Assembly: GCA_036961445.1 (NCBI GenBank)
Contig: JBALVO010000080.1
Location: 1-16,864, forward strand
DNA length: 16,864 nt
Direction of reading: 5' to 3'
Source: JBALVO01 sp036961445
GTDB taxonomy: Bacteria; Pseudomonadota; Gammaproteobacteria; Pseudomonadales; Halieaceae
Shown in pieces: positions 8,401-14,411 of the stretch. The notes beneath the pieces were generated by a model. That model was not told where the DNA came from, ran no database searches, and was given only the letters and a program-made list of their open reading frames with translations. A program made the position numbers and the translations under genes. How positions within the stretch are numbered: the stretch's first letter is position 1; each line of letters opens with the position of its first letter.

Positions 8401-8599
8401 GGTAGGGCGCATTGATAAAAATAAGCTCGATATCGAAGGCGGGAAACATAGCTCGTTGAATGTTAAATGCAGAGCCCAGTCCCACTGCCATGATGATCAG
8501 CATCAGCAGATTGGCGGCCACCGGATTGTGCGCAAACCAGGCAATAATGCCCCGCTTATGTGGCGGGTCCGGTAGCGGGTTAGCTGTTACAGAGCTCAC
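5429..8599 (-). CDS. RND-family efflux permease (AcrB/HAE superfamily)
   Basis: This 1056-residue inner-membrane proton/drug antiporter has the expected two-fold layout: TM1 at about residues 28-46, a first periplasmic loop, TM2-6 from about 345, a membrane-associated segment, TM7 near 546, a second loop, and TM8-12 from about 876. The TM4 relay motif GIVVDDAIIMGESAY supplies Asp413 and Asp414, matching AcrB Asp407/408. In TM10 the sequence is GVVVNDSLILVDY, so the Lys of AcrB (Lys940) is absent and the site reads V-N-D at 944-946. It therefore belongs to an RND branch distinct from AcrB itself. The gene starts with GTG at 8599, overlapping the adaptor stop (GTGA); no other start fits so well. 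No TolC-like outer-membrane gene is in the window. The substrate is not predictable. Confidence 0.93.
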   Translation of the reverse strand: MSSVTANPLPDPPHKRGIIAWFAHNPVAANLLMLIIMAVGLGSAFNIQRAMFPAFDIELIFINAPYPGAAPEEVEQGVVLKIEEAINDVDGIKRIESDAYESFARIMIEPHEGTDLAKLLDDVQNRIDAIAHFPEEAEKPIVSQPELLFPALTLQIAGNIDERSMKSLADDMRRELLTYAQISAAAVVGSRDYEIGIEISEQLLREYHLTLGDVANIISASSIDLPAGSVRTENGEIMLRTLGQAYVQQDFEAIVLKTWPDGTRLLLGDIATVNDGFVDAAGFSLFNGQYSLGINVFAMGKQDIIETAEIAKTYVAEKQSQLPDGVTLDIWYDTTYYLEGRLGMMLKNLAMGALLVFIILALFLEIKLAFWVMLGIPVCFLGSMALINTPMIDASLNLISIFGFILVLGIVVDDAIIMGESAYTEQEMHGHSIQSVVTGVHRVATPATFGVLTTIVAFAPTLFIDGVFGAFPEACGWVVILCLCFSLVESKWILPAHLAHSKPTRNRLLLKVDKVQEAANRRLSHFVLQRYSPFMQRCVANRYATLAFFIALLVLTAGLIAGGVVRTVLAPDAPGEFMQVELRMSQGTPEGRTLQAITEIAAALQEVERQYQRESGNAEPLLQHVAIYGFDRINGRMDVELTKEDQRLISAREIEQRWRERVGTVHGADVFAISNTDGPDFGPSVAFDLMHKDFNTLSKAASELEETMHHYAGLYDIRNGASDTSDEFHLDILPEAESLGLTRYALGSQVRHAFYGAEAQRVQRGIDEIKVMVRYPKADRENVNSLNDMFIRTPAGDEVPFATVAKMEVKQGLLKATRINYQRAAEVTAQVNKTRVEPDKVMEDIEDNFIPGLLQRYPGLSYGISGMADEEAKMAKSMIIGFALSLFGIYALLAIPTHSYLQPLIIMGVIPFGIIGAIVGHWVTGYPLSMMSMMGVIALSGVVVNDSLILVDYVNKAVAGGAERYAAVVEAGSKRFRAIMLTSLTTFFGLAPMLLERTAQAQSMVPMAISLAFGIIFATVITLLLVPSLYMILDDLDRWWSARESNTSYAIGEGQN

Positions 8600-9912
8600 G
8601 TCTCGGCCGCAGCAGCTGCCGCGGCAGGTTCTACCGCAGCGGTGGCGTTATCTGATTGAGCATTGATCTTGGCCGCGGGTTCACCACGTTTATGCAGCAG
8701 ATTGCTGGGCGTTTTGGACTGGATGTGTACTTTGGCGCCATCAAATGAATTGTCCAGGCTGGTAAGCGAGACCAACTCACCATCATCCAGGCCCGCGCTG
8801 ATGTAAAGAAGGTCGCCGCCGGCGCGTAATAGGGTTACCTTGCGATTGCGCAGATGCATACTCTCGTCCACCACCCAGATAAAGTTACCCGCGCGCAGTA
8901 CATGGCGGGGCAGGGTAATTAAGCCCGCAAATTCGCGGCCTTCAATATTGGCATTAACGAAGGTGCCAACACGCAGCGGCTCTTTCTCCGGATGGTGCAA
9001 GCCATAGGGATCTTCGATTCTTGCCACTGTGAACAGTACGCGTGAACGTTCGTCAAAGACGCCTTCGGTGCGATGCAGATGTGCACTCCAGTGCTTTATC
9101 TCACCGCTTACGTCAGTGTAAAGGTCTATGGGAGAGCCGCTGTCGTATCCCTTCAGTCCAGGCAGGTCCAGGTACGCCAGCTTGCTTTGGGGAATAGGCA
9201 GGCGGACTTCAGCCGATTCCACTGAAAAAATATCCGCTAATGCGCTACCGCCAGCGACAAACTGCCCCAGCTCGCTATGCTTGGCGCGGATAAGTGCGTC
9301 ATAAGGCGCTCGAATGATAGTGCGCTCCAGATTGTCCCGGGCAGTGTCGAGATCAGCGCGAGCGGCCAGTAACTGCGCCTGGGCGAGTTCCAGCTGTGGT
9401 TGGCGCAGATACAGTTCTTTTGCCTCCTGGCTGCGCTGACTGTCCTTGGGTAGATTTTTCCACTCCCGCAGTGCGACTTTTGCACGCCCTTTTTCCTGGG
9501 CGAGGATACTCTCTGCTGATTCTACGGCGGCCTGTGCGCGCAGCAGGTTGGTCTGGTAATCCCTTGGGTCTATGCGCAACAGAACGTCATCCTTGGAGAC
9601 GAAACCGCCGACATTAAAGCCCGCGTCTACTTCCACTATCCGTCCCTGGACTTCTGCCAGGATGGATGTTTCGCGCAGTGGCGTAACGGTTCCCTGCGCC
9701 TGAACCTGGATTCGCAGGTTCTCTTTGACCGCTTCTGCCACGTCTATCGAGACCGCTGTAGACACCGGTTCCTGGATCTCTGTTGCAGGTCGAGTCATGT
9801 ATAGCAGCAGGGTGATGGCGCTGGCGCCGGCCAACATGGCAAAGGATAGAAGAAGTTGTTTATTTCTGGAGGCCACTGTCGCTACCAATTTGTGTCTGTA
9901 GGCGTTCACCAT
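8596..9912 (-). CDS. RND efflux periplasmic adaptor (membrane fusion protein)
   Basis: This 438-residue adaptor links the permease to an outer-membrane channel. One N-terminal membrane anchor at about residues 19-38, with no lipobox Cys, suggests a transmembrane rather than lipid anchor. A biotinyl-lipoyl half-motif follows at about 78-115 (TSILAEVQGRIVEVDAGF, then VLLRIDPRDY). A coiled-coil hairpin runs from about 120 to 197, rich in Ala, Glu, Gln and Arg. The second lipoyl half (TIIRAPYDALI) lies near 198-208, followed by beta-barrel and membrane-proximal domains. The C-terminal tail is Ala-rich and low in complexity. It is first in the operon, with the GTG of the permease overlapping its stop. 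The upstream sequence holds a candidate promoter. No clear ribosome site precedes the ATG at 9912, so the exact start is less certain than the family. Confidence 0.92.
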   Translation of the reverse strand: MVNAYRHKLVATVASRNKQLLLSFAMLAGASAITLLLYMTRPATEIQEPVSTAVSIDVAEAVKENLRIQVQAQGTVTPLRETSILAEVQGRIVEVDAGFNVGGFVSKDDVLLRIDPRDYQTNLLRAQAAVESAESILAQEKGRAKVALREWKNLPKDSQRSQEAKELYLRQPQLELAQAQLLAARADLDTARDNLERTIIRAPYDALIRAKHSELGQFVAGGSALADIFSVESAEVRLPIPQSKLAYLDLPGLKGYDSGSPIDLYTDVSGEIKHWSAHLHRTEGVFDERSRVLFTVARIEDPYGLHHPEKEPLRVGTFVNANIEGREFAGLITLPRHVLRAGNFIWVVDESMHLRNRKVTLLRAGGDLLYISAGLDDGELVSLTSLDNSFDGAKVHIQSKTPSNLLHKRGEPAAKINAQSDNATAAVEPAAAAAAAET

Positions 9913-9961
9913 CGATACTACAACGGCGTGTCGCAGGATCGAAGATGGTCAAATTCCAGCG

Positions 9962-9972
9962 CCATTTATACC
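9962..9972 (-). promoter_or_regulatory. Candidate extended -10 element for the efflux operon
   Basis: On the minus strand TGGTATAAA reads as an extended -10 (TG, one base, TATAAA, 5 of 6 consensus bases). It lies about 50 bases before the adaptor ATG, in the 215-base gap between the adaptor gene and the mscS terminator. No good -35 box is seen. The rest of the gap holds no convincing gene or operator, and no local regulator gene (TetR, MarR or two-component) accompanies the pump. Confidence 0.3.
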
Positions 9973-10090
9973 ACATTGCGGTGTCACCAGAGTGTGAAAT
10001 ACTTGTAATGAAAGGGCAGTACACGATAGCGCGCCCTGCGCTAGGGCGGTCCATTGAGATGCTGCCAGCGGGAGTGGTGGGTCGCTACAG

Positions 10091-10114
10091 TAAAAGGGAG
10101 CAATGACTGCTCCC
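10091..10114 (-). terminator. Rho-independent terminator of mscS
   Basis: On the minus strand a perfect 7-bp stem GGGAGCA/TGCTCCC (10114-10108 and 10102-10096) with a 5-base loop is followed directly by TTTTA. It begins about 14 bases after the mscS TAG (10128-10130). The T tract is short but the position and stem are right for ending the mscS transcript before the efflux operon. Confidence 0.75.
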
Positions 10115-10127
10115 GGGTATAGTGTGG

Positions 10128-10943
10128 CTATTCGGTCTTGTTTACGTGTACGTCCATTTGCGGATAGGGGATGCTGAGACCGGCTTCATCAAACTTGAGT
10201 TTAACCGTTTCCGTGGTGTCCCACTTCACAGCCCAGTAATCTTCTGACTTGGCCCAGGGGCGTACCAGGAAGTTGACGCTGGAGTCGGCCAGTTCACCCA
10301 GGGCGATTACTGGAGCTGGCTCCGCCAAAACCCGGTCATCCGCAGCAATGATTTCCTCCAGCAAGGCCTTGGCCTTGCGTATATCGTCGTCATAGGAGAT
10401 ACCAAATACCATGTCTACCCGACGGGTGTCGCGGGCGGAGTAATTGGTGATGTTGTTGCCCAGGATGGCACCATTGGGAACAATAATTTCCTTGTTGTCG
10501 GGAGTGGTCATCGTGGTGGTGAAAATACTGATGTTGTCGATGACACCGGTGGCACCGCCAGCCTCGACAAAATCACCCTTGGTGAAGGGGCGGAAAATAA
10601 TCAGCATGACGCCAGAGGCAAAGTTCGACAGGGAGCTTTGCAAGGACAGACCAATGGCCAGGCCGGCGGCGCCCAGCAGTGCGACTAGTGAGGTGGTATT
10701 GATGCCCAGCTGGCTAAGCGCAGCGATGATAACAAACAACAGTAGCACCCAGCGGATAATGGAGCTGAGGAAGCTCACCAGGATTTCGTCCATGCCGCGG
10801 GCGCGCAGAATTTTTTGCAGGATACCCACTACAGTTCCTACCACCAGGCGCCCGATATAGAATATGACCAGCGCGAGGACAATTTTGATACCCCAGGGAA
10901 TGACGTAGGTGTTTATAAGTCCATCGATATCCAGATTTTCCAT
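10128..10943 (-). CDS. mscS: Small-conductance mechanosensitive channel MscS
   Basis: This 271-residue inner-membrane channel (E. coli MscS has 286) has three predicted transmembrane helices: about residues 15-36, 58-79 and 85-115. The third contains the Gly/Ala-packed pore helix GAAGLAIGLSLQSSLSNFAS at 91-110, nearly identical in pattern to the E. coli pore, followed by the conserved FRPF at 117-120. The beta domain (KGDFVEAGGATGVI, then IIVPNGAILGNNITNYS) and the C-terminal cytoplasmic domain are complete. It opens under membrane tension to release osmolytes during hypo-osmotic shock. An AGGAAG ribosome site precedes the ATG. It has a likely promoter in the divergent gap with maoC and a hairpin terminator, so it is probably monocistronic. 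Confidence 0.95.
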   Translation of the reverse strand: MENLDIDGLINTYVIPWGIKIVLALVIFYIGRLVVGTVVGILQKILRARGMDEILVSFLSSIIRWVLLLFVIIAALSQLGINTTSLVALLGAAGLAIGLSLQSSLSNFASGVMLIIFRPFTKGDFVEAGGATGVIDNISIFTTTMTTPDNKEIIVPNGAILGNNITNYSARDTRRVDMVFGISYDDDIRKAKALLEEIIAADDRVLAEPAPVIALGELADSSVNFLVRPWAKSEDYWAVKWDTTETVKLKFDEAGLSIPYPQMDVHVNKTE

Positions 10944-10977
10944 CAGTTACTTCCTGTTCGGTTCCATTAACGCAGGT

Positions 10978-11005
10978 ACTATATCCATCAGGGCGAGGTT
11001 TGCAA
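10978..11005 (-). promoter_or_regulatory. Candidate sigma70 promoter of mscS
   Basis: On the minus strand TTGCAA (11005-11000) and TATAGT (10983-10978, 5 of 6 consensus) are separated by 16 bases. They lie about 35 bases upstream of the mscS ATG. Spacing and -10 quality are good and the -35 is partial (4 of 6). Confidence 0.5.
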
Positions 11006-11016
11006 GATTGTTGCAC

Positions 11017-11037
11017 CACTGCGGCTGCTGCGCAGTG
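11017..11037. promoter_or_regulatory. Inverted repeat in the mscS/maoC divergent region
   Basis: CACTGCG (11017-11023) and CGCAGTG (11031-11037) form a perfect 7-bp dyad around a 7-base GCTGCTG centre. It lies just upstream of a TATAGT -10-like hexamer on the plus strand (11049-11054), over the place a -35 box would occupy for the maoC-like gene. It could be a repressor operator or only a hairpin in the leader; no regulator gene is nearby. Confidence 0.35.
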
Positions 11038-11087
11038 CCTGCCAATGATATAGTCCGGTCTTCTCTGGGCTTTGTACAGGAACAGCA

Positions 11088-11543
11088 ATGACGACTACTT
11101 TTGAGACTCCGGCCGACTTGTTGGCCGCTGTGGGGCAACACCTGGGTTACAGCGATTGGCTGGAAATTGACCAGCAGCGCATTGACCTTTTTGCCGATGC
11201 GACCGGAGACCATCAGTGGATTCATGTGGATCCACAGCGCGCCGCAGACGGCCCCTTTGGCAAAACGATAGCGCACGGCTATCTCACCTTGTCTCTGGCC
11301 AACTTGTTCCTGCCACAGATAATGCAAGTCAATAACATTTCCATGGGCGTCAATTATGGTTGTGAAAAAGTGCGTTTCCCGGCGGCAGTGCCAGTGGGTA
11401 GCCAGGTTCGTGGCGGTGGCGAGGTGATTAGTGCACAGGAAGTCAAAGGCGGTGTGCAAATAGTGGTGCGCATGACCATTGAGATTCAAGGCAGTGATCG
11501 GCCTGCTTGCGTCATTGATACCATCAGCCGGTTCTTTCCTTGA
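11088..11543 (+). CDS. MaoC-like (R)-specific enoyl-CoA hydratase/dehydratase
   Basis: This 151-residue single hot-dog-fold protein carries the hydratase 2 signature FADATGDHQWIHVDPQ at residues 35-50. The catalytic Asp41 and His46 keep the D-x4-H spacing of PhaJ-type hydratases. The downstream FGKTIAHGYLTLSL (58-71) is the conserved substrate-tunnel helix. Enzymes of this type add water to trans-2-enoyl-CoA, giving (R)-3-hydroxyacyl-CoA, in the cytoplasm as dimers; they serve fatty acid, polyhydroxyalkanoate or steroid side-chain metabolism. AGGAA at 11078-11082, 5 bases before the ATG, supports the start. It is divergent from mscS and lies 103 bases before the Nudix gene, so co-transcription with the following genes is possible but not shown. 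The substrate is unknown. Confidence 0.9.
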   Translation: MTTTFETPADLLAAVGQHLGYSDWLEIDQQRIDLFADATGDHQWIHVDPQRAADGPFGKTIAHGYLTLSLANLFLPQIMQVNNISMGVNYGCEKVRFPAAVPVGSQVRGGGEVISAQEVKGGVQIVVRMTIEIQGSDRPACVIDTISRFFP

Positions 11544-11646
11544 GTCCCGTTACGGCGCAATTGCTGGCAATGTTTTCGCGCGGTTGCTGTTCGGTGCAGG
11601 CGCGGCTAGCCTGTGAGGATACTTTGGTCTTGTTAAGAGATACTTC

Positions 11647-12339
11647 ATGCTGGAATTAGGCGATACCCTGGAACCCGTGCTCCCCGCGGCCACGGTGGTG
11701 CTGGTGCGCGATGGTGACGATGGACTGGAGGCGCTGTTAGTGCAGCGCAACAAGGCGGTGAAGCACATGGGCGGCATGTGGGTCTTTCCCGGCGGCAAGG
11801 TGGACGAAAACGATTATCCTGCTGACCGGGATAGTTATGCCGCTGCCCTGAATGCCGCTATACGCGAAACCAAAGAGGAGGCGGGGCTGGAAGTTAGTGC
11901 AGAGCAACTGGTGTACCTGTCTCACTGGACCACGCCGGAAGGTGCAAAAAAGCGCTTCGCCACCTGGTTTTTCCTGACAGTATTGAATGATGGACAGGAA
12001 GTCACTGTCGACGGCGGAGAGATTGCCCATCATCGCTGGGTCAAACCCCATATTGCCTTCGCCGAACAGGCCGATGAGGAGCACCCCTTTCGCTTAATGC
12101 CTCCCACTTATGTGAGCCTGGTGGATATCGCCGATTGTGGCACCTGCGACGAGGCCAGGGAAAGGATCGGCGCGCGCGAGGCAATCATGTACGCGCCGCG
12201 CATGGTGTTTGTCCAGGATGGCATTTGCTTTTTGTATGCAGGCGATGCGGGTTACGCTGATGAGAACCTGCACGCTGATGGTCCACGTCATCGCACCTAT
12301 ATGGTGAACGGTCAATTGGACTATGTCCGGCAGAGTTAG
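11647..12339 (+). CDS. Nudix hydrolase with an expanded Nudix box (NUDT19-like)
   Basis: This 230-residue Nudix protein has the core strand and box start at WVFPGGKVDEND (residues 45-56) and the catalytic helix RETKEEAGL at 73-81, where the REUXEEXGU glutamates (Glu74, Glu77, Glu78) bind metal. About 9 extra residues lie between the leading Gly and the Arg-Glu compared with the canonical G-x5-E-x7-RE spacing. That expanded box is characteristic of the NUDT19-type acyl-CoA/CoA diphosphatases (family knowledge, aligned by eye). If so, it would split CoA esters into 3',5'-ADP and phosphopantetheine derivatives, which fits a neighbourhood of CoA-using genes; hydrolysis of another nucleotide diphosphate is equally possible. 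It ends 15 bases before the FAD oxidoreductase gene, so the two are likely co-transcribed. Confidence 0.88.
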   Translation: MLELGDTLEPVLPAATVVLVRDGDDGLEALLVQRNKAVKHMGGMWVFPGGKVDENDYPADRDSYAAALNAAIRETKEEAGLEVSAEQLVYLSHWTTPEGAKKRFATWFFLTVLNDGQEVTVDGGEIAHHRWVKPHIAFAEQADEEHPFRLMPPTYVSLVDIADCGTCDEARERIGAREAIMYAPRMVFVQDGICFLYAGDAGYADENLHADGPRHRTYMVNGQLDYVRQS

Positions 12340-12354
12340 CCCGGTGAAGGGAAA

Positions 12355-13899
12355 ATGCGAGTGAAAGACAATCCGGATACGCCAGGCATAAGCCGTCGCG
12401 GTCTGCTCACAGGTCTGGGCGCTACGGCTGCTGCGACCTTGGCTGCAGGTGCCGCAGCGCTGCCGCTATCCGCGGTTAAATCATGGGATATCACCACCGA
12501 CGTGCTGGTCGCCGGCTCTGGTTCCGCGGGAGTGAGTGCGGCGATTGAAGCGCGCCAGGGGGGCGCGGGGGTTTTACTGATCGAGTCCCTGTCGCGCCTG
12601 GGTGGTTCCTCGGCGATGTCGGGTGGCGTGGTCTATGCCGGTGGCGGCACAGCACTGCAGCAGAGCCTCAAGATACAAGACAGTGTTGAGGACATGTATC
12701 GCTTTATTGCCGGCGCCGGCGCCAAGCATCCTCCGCTGGATAAGATACAGCTGTATTGTGAGGGCAGTGCGGCCCATTTTGACTGGTTGGTGAAACTGGG
12801 CGTGCCCTACAACAACACGTTCTCCCCGGCCAAGGGCTTACCCATGGGAGATGAGTCTCTGTATTTTTCTGGTACGGAGCAGGCCTGGCCCGCGCGGGAT
12901 CTGGCAAGGCCAACCCCGCGAGGACATGTGCCGGGCGTAATGGGGATGAACGGCGGACGCCGCTTGATGCAGGTATTGTTGTCCAGGGCTGAGGCTGTTG
13001 GGGTAAGCCTGCGCACCGGCGTCAGCGCCGAGCGCCTGGTGGTGGCTAGCGACGGACGTATTGTCGGTGCGCTGGTTACCATCGAGGGTGAGCGCCGCTC
13101 TATCGCCGTTAATCGCGGCGTAGTGCTGGCTTGTGGTGGCTTTATCCACAATCGGGAGATGCTGCGGCAGTACGCCCCGGACTTGTATGATTGCTCGGTA
13201 CCCTGGGGTAACGCTGGTGACCTGGGCGCGGGTATCAATATGGGCATCGCCGCCGGCGCAGCGGCGCTGCGTATGCACCAGGGCTTTGCTATCGCGCCGA
13301 TTTATCCTCCGGAGAATGTACTGTCGGGTATCGTAGTCAATTCATCGGGGCAACGCTTTATCTCCGAAGAGTCCTATCACGGTGTGTTAGGGGATGCTAT
13401 TGCCTACCACCAGCAGGGACGCGCCTGGTTGATTACGGATCAACGCAGCGCTTACGCGTCACACCAGGACAACTTTTTACCAGTGGCCCAGAGTAATACT
13501 ATTGGTGACATTGCTGCGCAACTGGCTTTCCCCCGGGGCGCCTTGCAGCACACTGTTGCCTACTACAATCGCTACGCCGCCAACGGTGAGGATCCAATGT
13601 TTCGCAAAAGCCGCGCCTACCTGCGGCCACTGCAGGGCCCGCCCTACACTGCCTGGGACCTGAGCGTGGAGCGCGCATTTTTCCCTGCGCATACGTTTGG
13701 CGGCCTTAACACCACCGTTGATGGCCAGGTGCTAAACAGTTTCTCGGATATTATTCCCGGGCTTTATGCGGCCGGTCGCACCACCGCCGGATTACCTACA
13801 GCGCCTTATATCGCCAGTGGTCTGTCGGTGGGGGACTGTACTTTTTTCGGTCGGCGCGCCGGTCGCGCTGCGGCGCTGGCGGCGGAGACTGCGGCATGA
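12355..13899 (+). CDS. Tat-exported FAD-dependent oxidoreductase (fumarate reductase/KstD-like flavoprotein)
   Basis: This 514-residue protein opens with a twin-arginine signal (SRRGLLTGLGATAAATLAAG, from about residue 13), so it should be exported folded with its FAD. A dinucleotide-binding motif, VLVAGSGSAGVSAAIEA, lies near residues 50-66, with the ribose-binding acidic residue at the end of LLIE. Then follow RLGGSSAMSGGV, the substrate-domain segment NSSGQRFISEESYHG, and the C-terminal FAD site IIPGLYAAGRTTAGL with SGLSVGDCTFFGRRAGRAA. This architecture is shared by fumarate reductase flavoprotein, 3-ketosteroid-delta1-dehydrogenase and urocanate reductase. The Glu-x2-Arg proton-relay pattern of soluble fumarate reductases is not evident. 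GAAGG before the ATG supports the start. The stop overlaps the cytochrome c ATG (ATGA), strongly suggesting that the cytochrome is its electron partner. Substrate unknown. Confidence 0.87.
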   Translation: MRVKDNPDTPGISRRGLLTGLGATAAATLAAGAAALPLSAVKSWDITTDVLVAGSGSAGVSAAIEARQGGAGVLLIESLSRLGGSSAMSGGVVYAGGGTALQQSLKIQDSVEDMYRFIAGAGAKHPPLDKIQLYCEGSAAHFDWLVKLGVPYNNTFSPAKGLPMGDESLYFSGTEQAWPARDLARPTPRGHVPGVMGMNGGRRLMQVLLSRAEAVGVSLRTGVSAERLVVASDGRIVGALVTIEGERRSIAVNRGVVLACGGFIHNREMLRQYAPDLYDCSVPWGNAGDLGAGINMGIAAGAAALRMHQGFAIAPIYPPENVLSGIVVNSSGQRFISEESYHGVLGDAIAYHQQGRAWLITDQRSAYASHQDNFLPVAQSNTIGDIAAQLAFPRGALQHTVAYYNRYAANGEDPMFRKSRAYLRPLQGPPYTAWDLSVERAFFPAHTFGGLNTTVDGQVLNSFSDIIPGLYAAGRTTAGLPTAPYIASGLSVGDCTFFGRRAGRAAALAAETAA

Positions 13900-14375
13900 A
13901 GCGGCCACAGTTCTGTTCTCTGTTGATGGCCTGGCTAATGGTCTGTTCCGACAGTATTGTTGCGCAGCAGGCTCCAGATCCAAATACAGAGCCAGCGGTG
14001 GTGCTGGAGATACCAGTGCTGGAAGCATTGGCAATAGCAACACCTGTGCCCAGCGGTGACGCCGAGCGCGGGCGTCTGGCATTCGGCCCTTGTCGCACCT
14101 GCCATTATCCGCAGCAGTTTATGGGGCATAACAATGGCCCGAATTTACATCGTATTTTCGGCAAGGTGGCGGGTAAGCAGAGCGATTTCGCCTATTATTC
14201 GCCAGGGTTTGCGGCGGCCCAGTTTGTCTGGACGCCACAACTGATGTACGCATGGCTGGAAAACCCGATGGCCATGTTTCCCGCTTCCAGCATGATGAGC
14301 CTGGGCATTCCCGACCCTCAGCGTCGCGCTGACTTGATAGCCTATTTGCAGCTGGCTTCGGTGCGCGAGCCCTGA
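13896..14375 (+). CDS. Periplasmic monohaem class I cytochrome c
   Basis: This 159-residue protein starts with a Sec-type signal peptide (about residues 1-23, cleavage near IVA-QQ). A Pro/Ala-rich linker of about 30 residues follows. The single haem-binding motif CRTCH is at 66-70, after GDAERGRLAFGP. The segment NGPNLHRIFGKVAG (80-93) and the C-terminal SMMSLGIPDPQRRADLIAYL match mitochondrial-type cytochrome c, with Met133 the likely axial ligand by spacing. It would shuttle electrons in the periplasm. Its ATG overlaps the TGA of the Tat flavoprotein gene, so the two are translationally coupled and probably form a dehydrogenase/electron-acceptor pair delivering electrons to the respiratory chain (inference). 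It ends 24 bases before the convergent thiolase gene. Confidence 0.93.
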   Translation: MKRPQFCSLLMAWLMVCSDSIVAQQAPDPNTEPAVVLEIPVLEALAIATPVPSGDAERGRLAFGPCRTCHYPQQFMGHNNGPNLHRIFGKVAGKQSDFAYYSPGFAAAQFVWTPQLMYAWLENPMAMFPASSMMSLGIPDPQRRADLIAYLQLASVREP

Positions 14376-14390
14376 GCTGGGCGAGAATTC

Positions 14391-14411
14391 GTTTAACGTT
14401 TAACGTTTAAC
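14391..14411. repeat. Three perfect 7-bp tandem units between convergent genes
   Basis: GTTTAAC occurs three times head to tail (14391-14397, 14398-14404, 14405-14411), flanked by C and G. The array spans the thiolase TAA stop (14400-14402) and its last three codons. It begins 16 bases after the cytochrome c stop. It has no T run or stem of terminator type. Confidence 0.85.

Noticed and set aside
9860..10054. Small 64-codon minus-strand open frame upstream of the efflux adaptor
   Set aside because: It overlaps the adaptor start in another frame, covers the likely promoter, and has no recognisable features.
12807..13278. Two 146-codon open frames antisense to the Tat flavoprotein gene
   Set aside because: Low-complexity composition typical of the reverse complement of a GC-rich gene, inside a coding region with clear FAD motifs.
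12355..13899. Calling the flavoprotein a fumarate reductase
   Set aside because: The Glu-x2-Arg proton-relay pattern expected after the NxxGxRF segment is not evident (the sequence continues EESYHG), so only the superfamily is supported.
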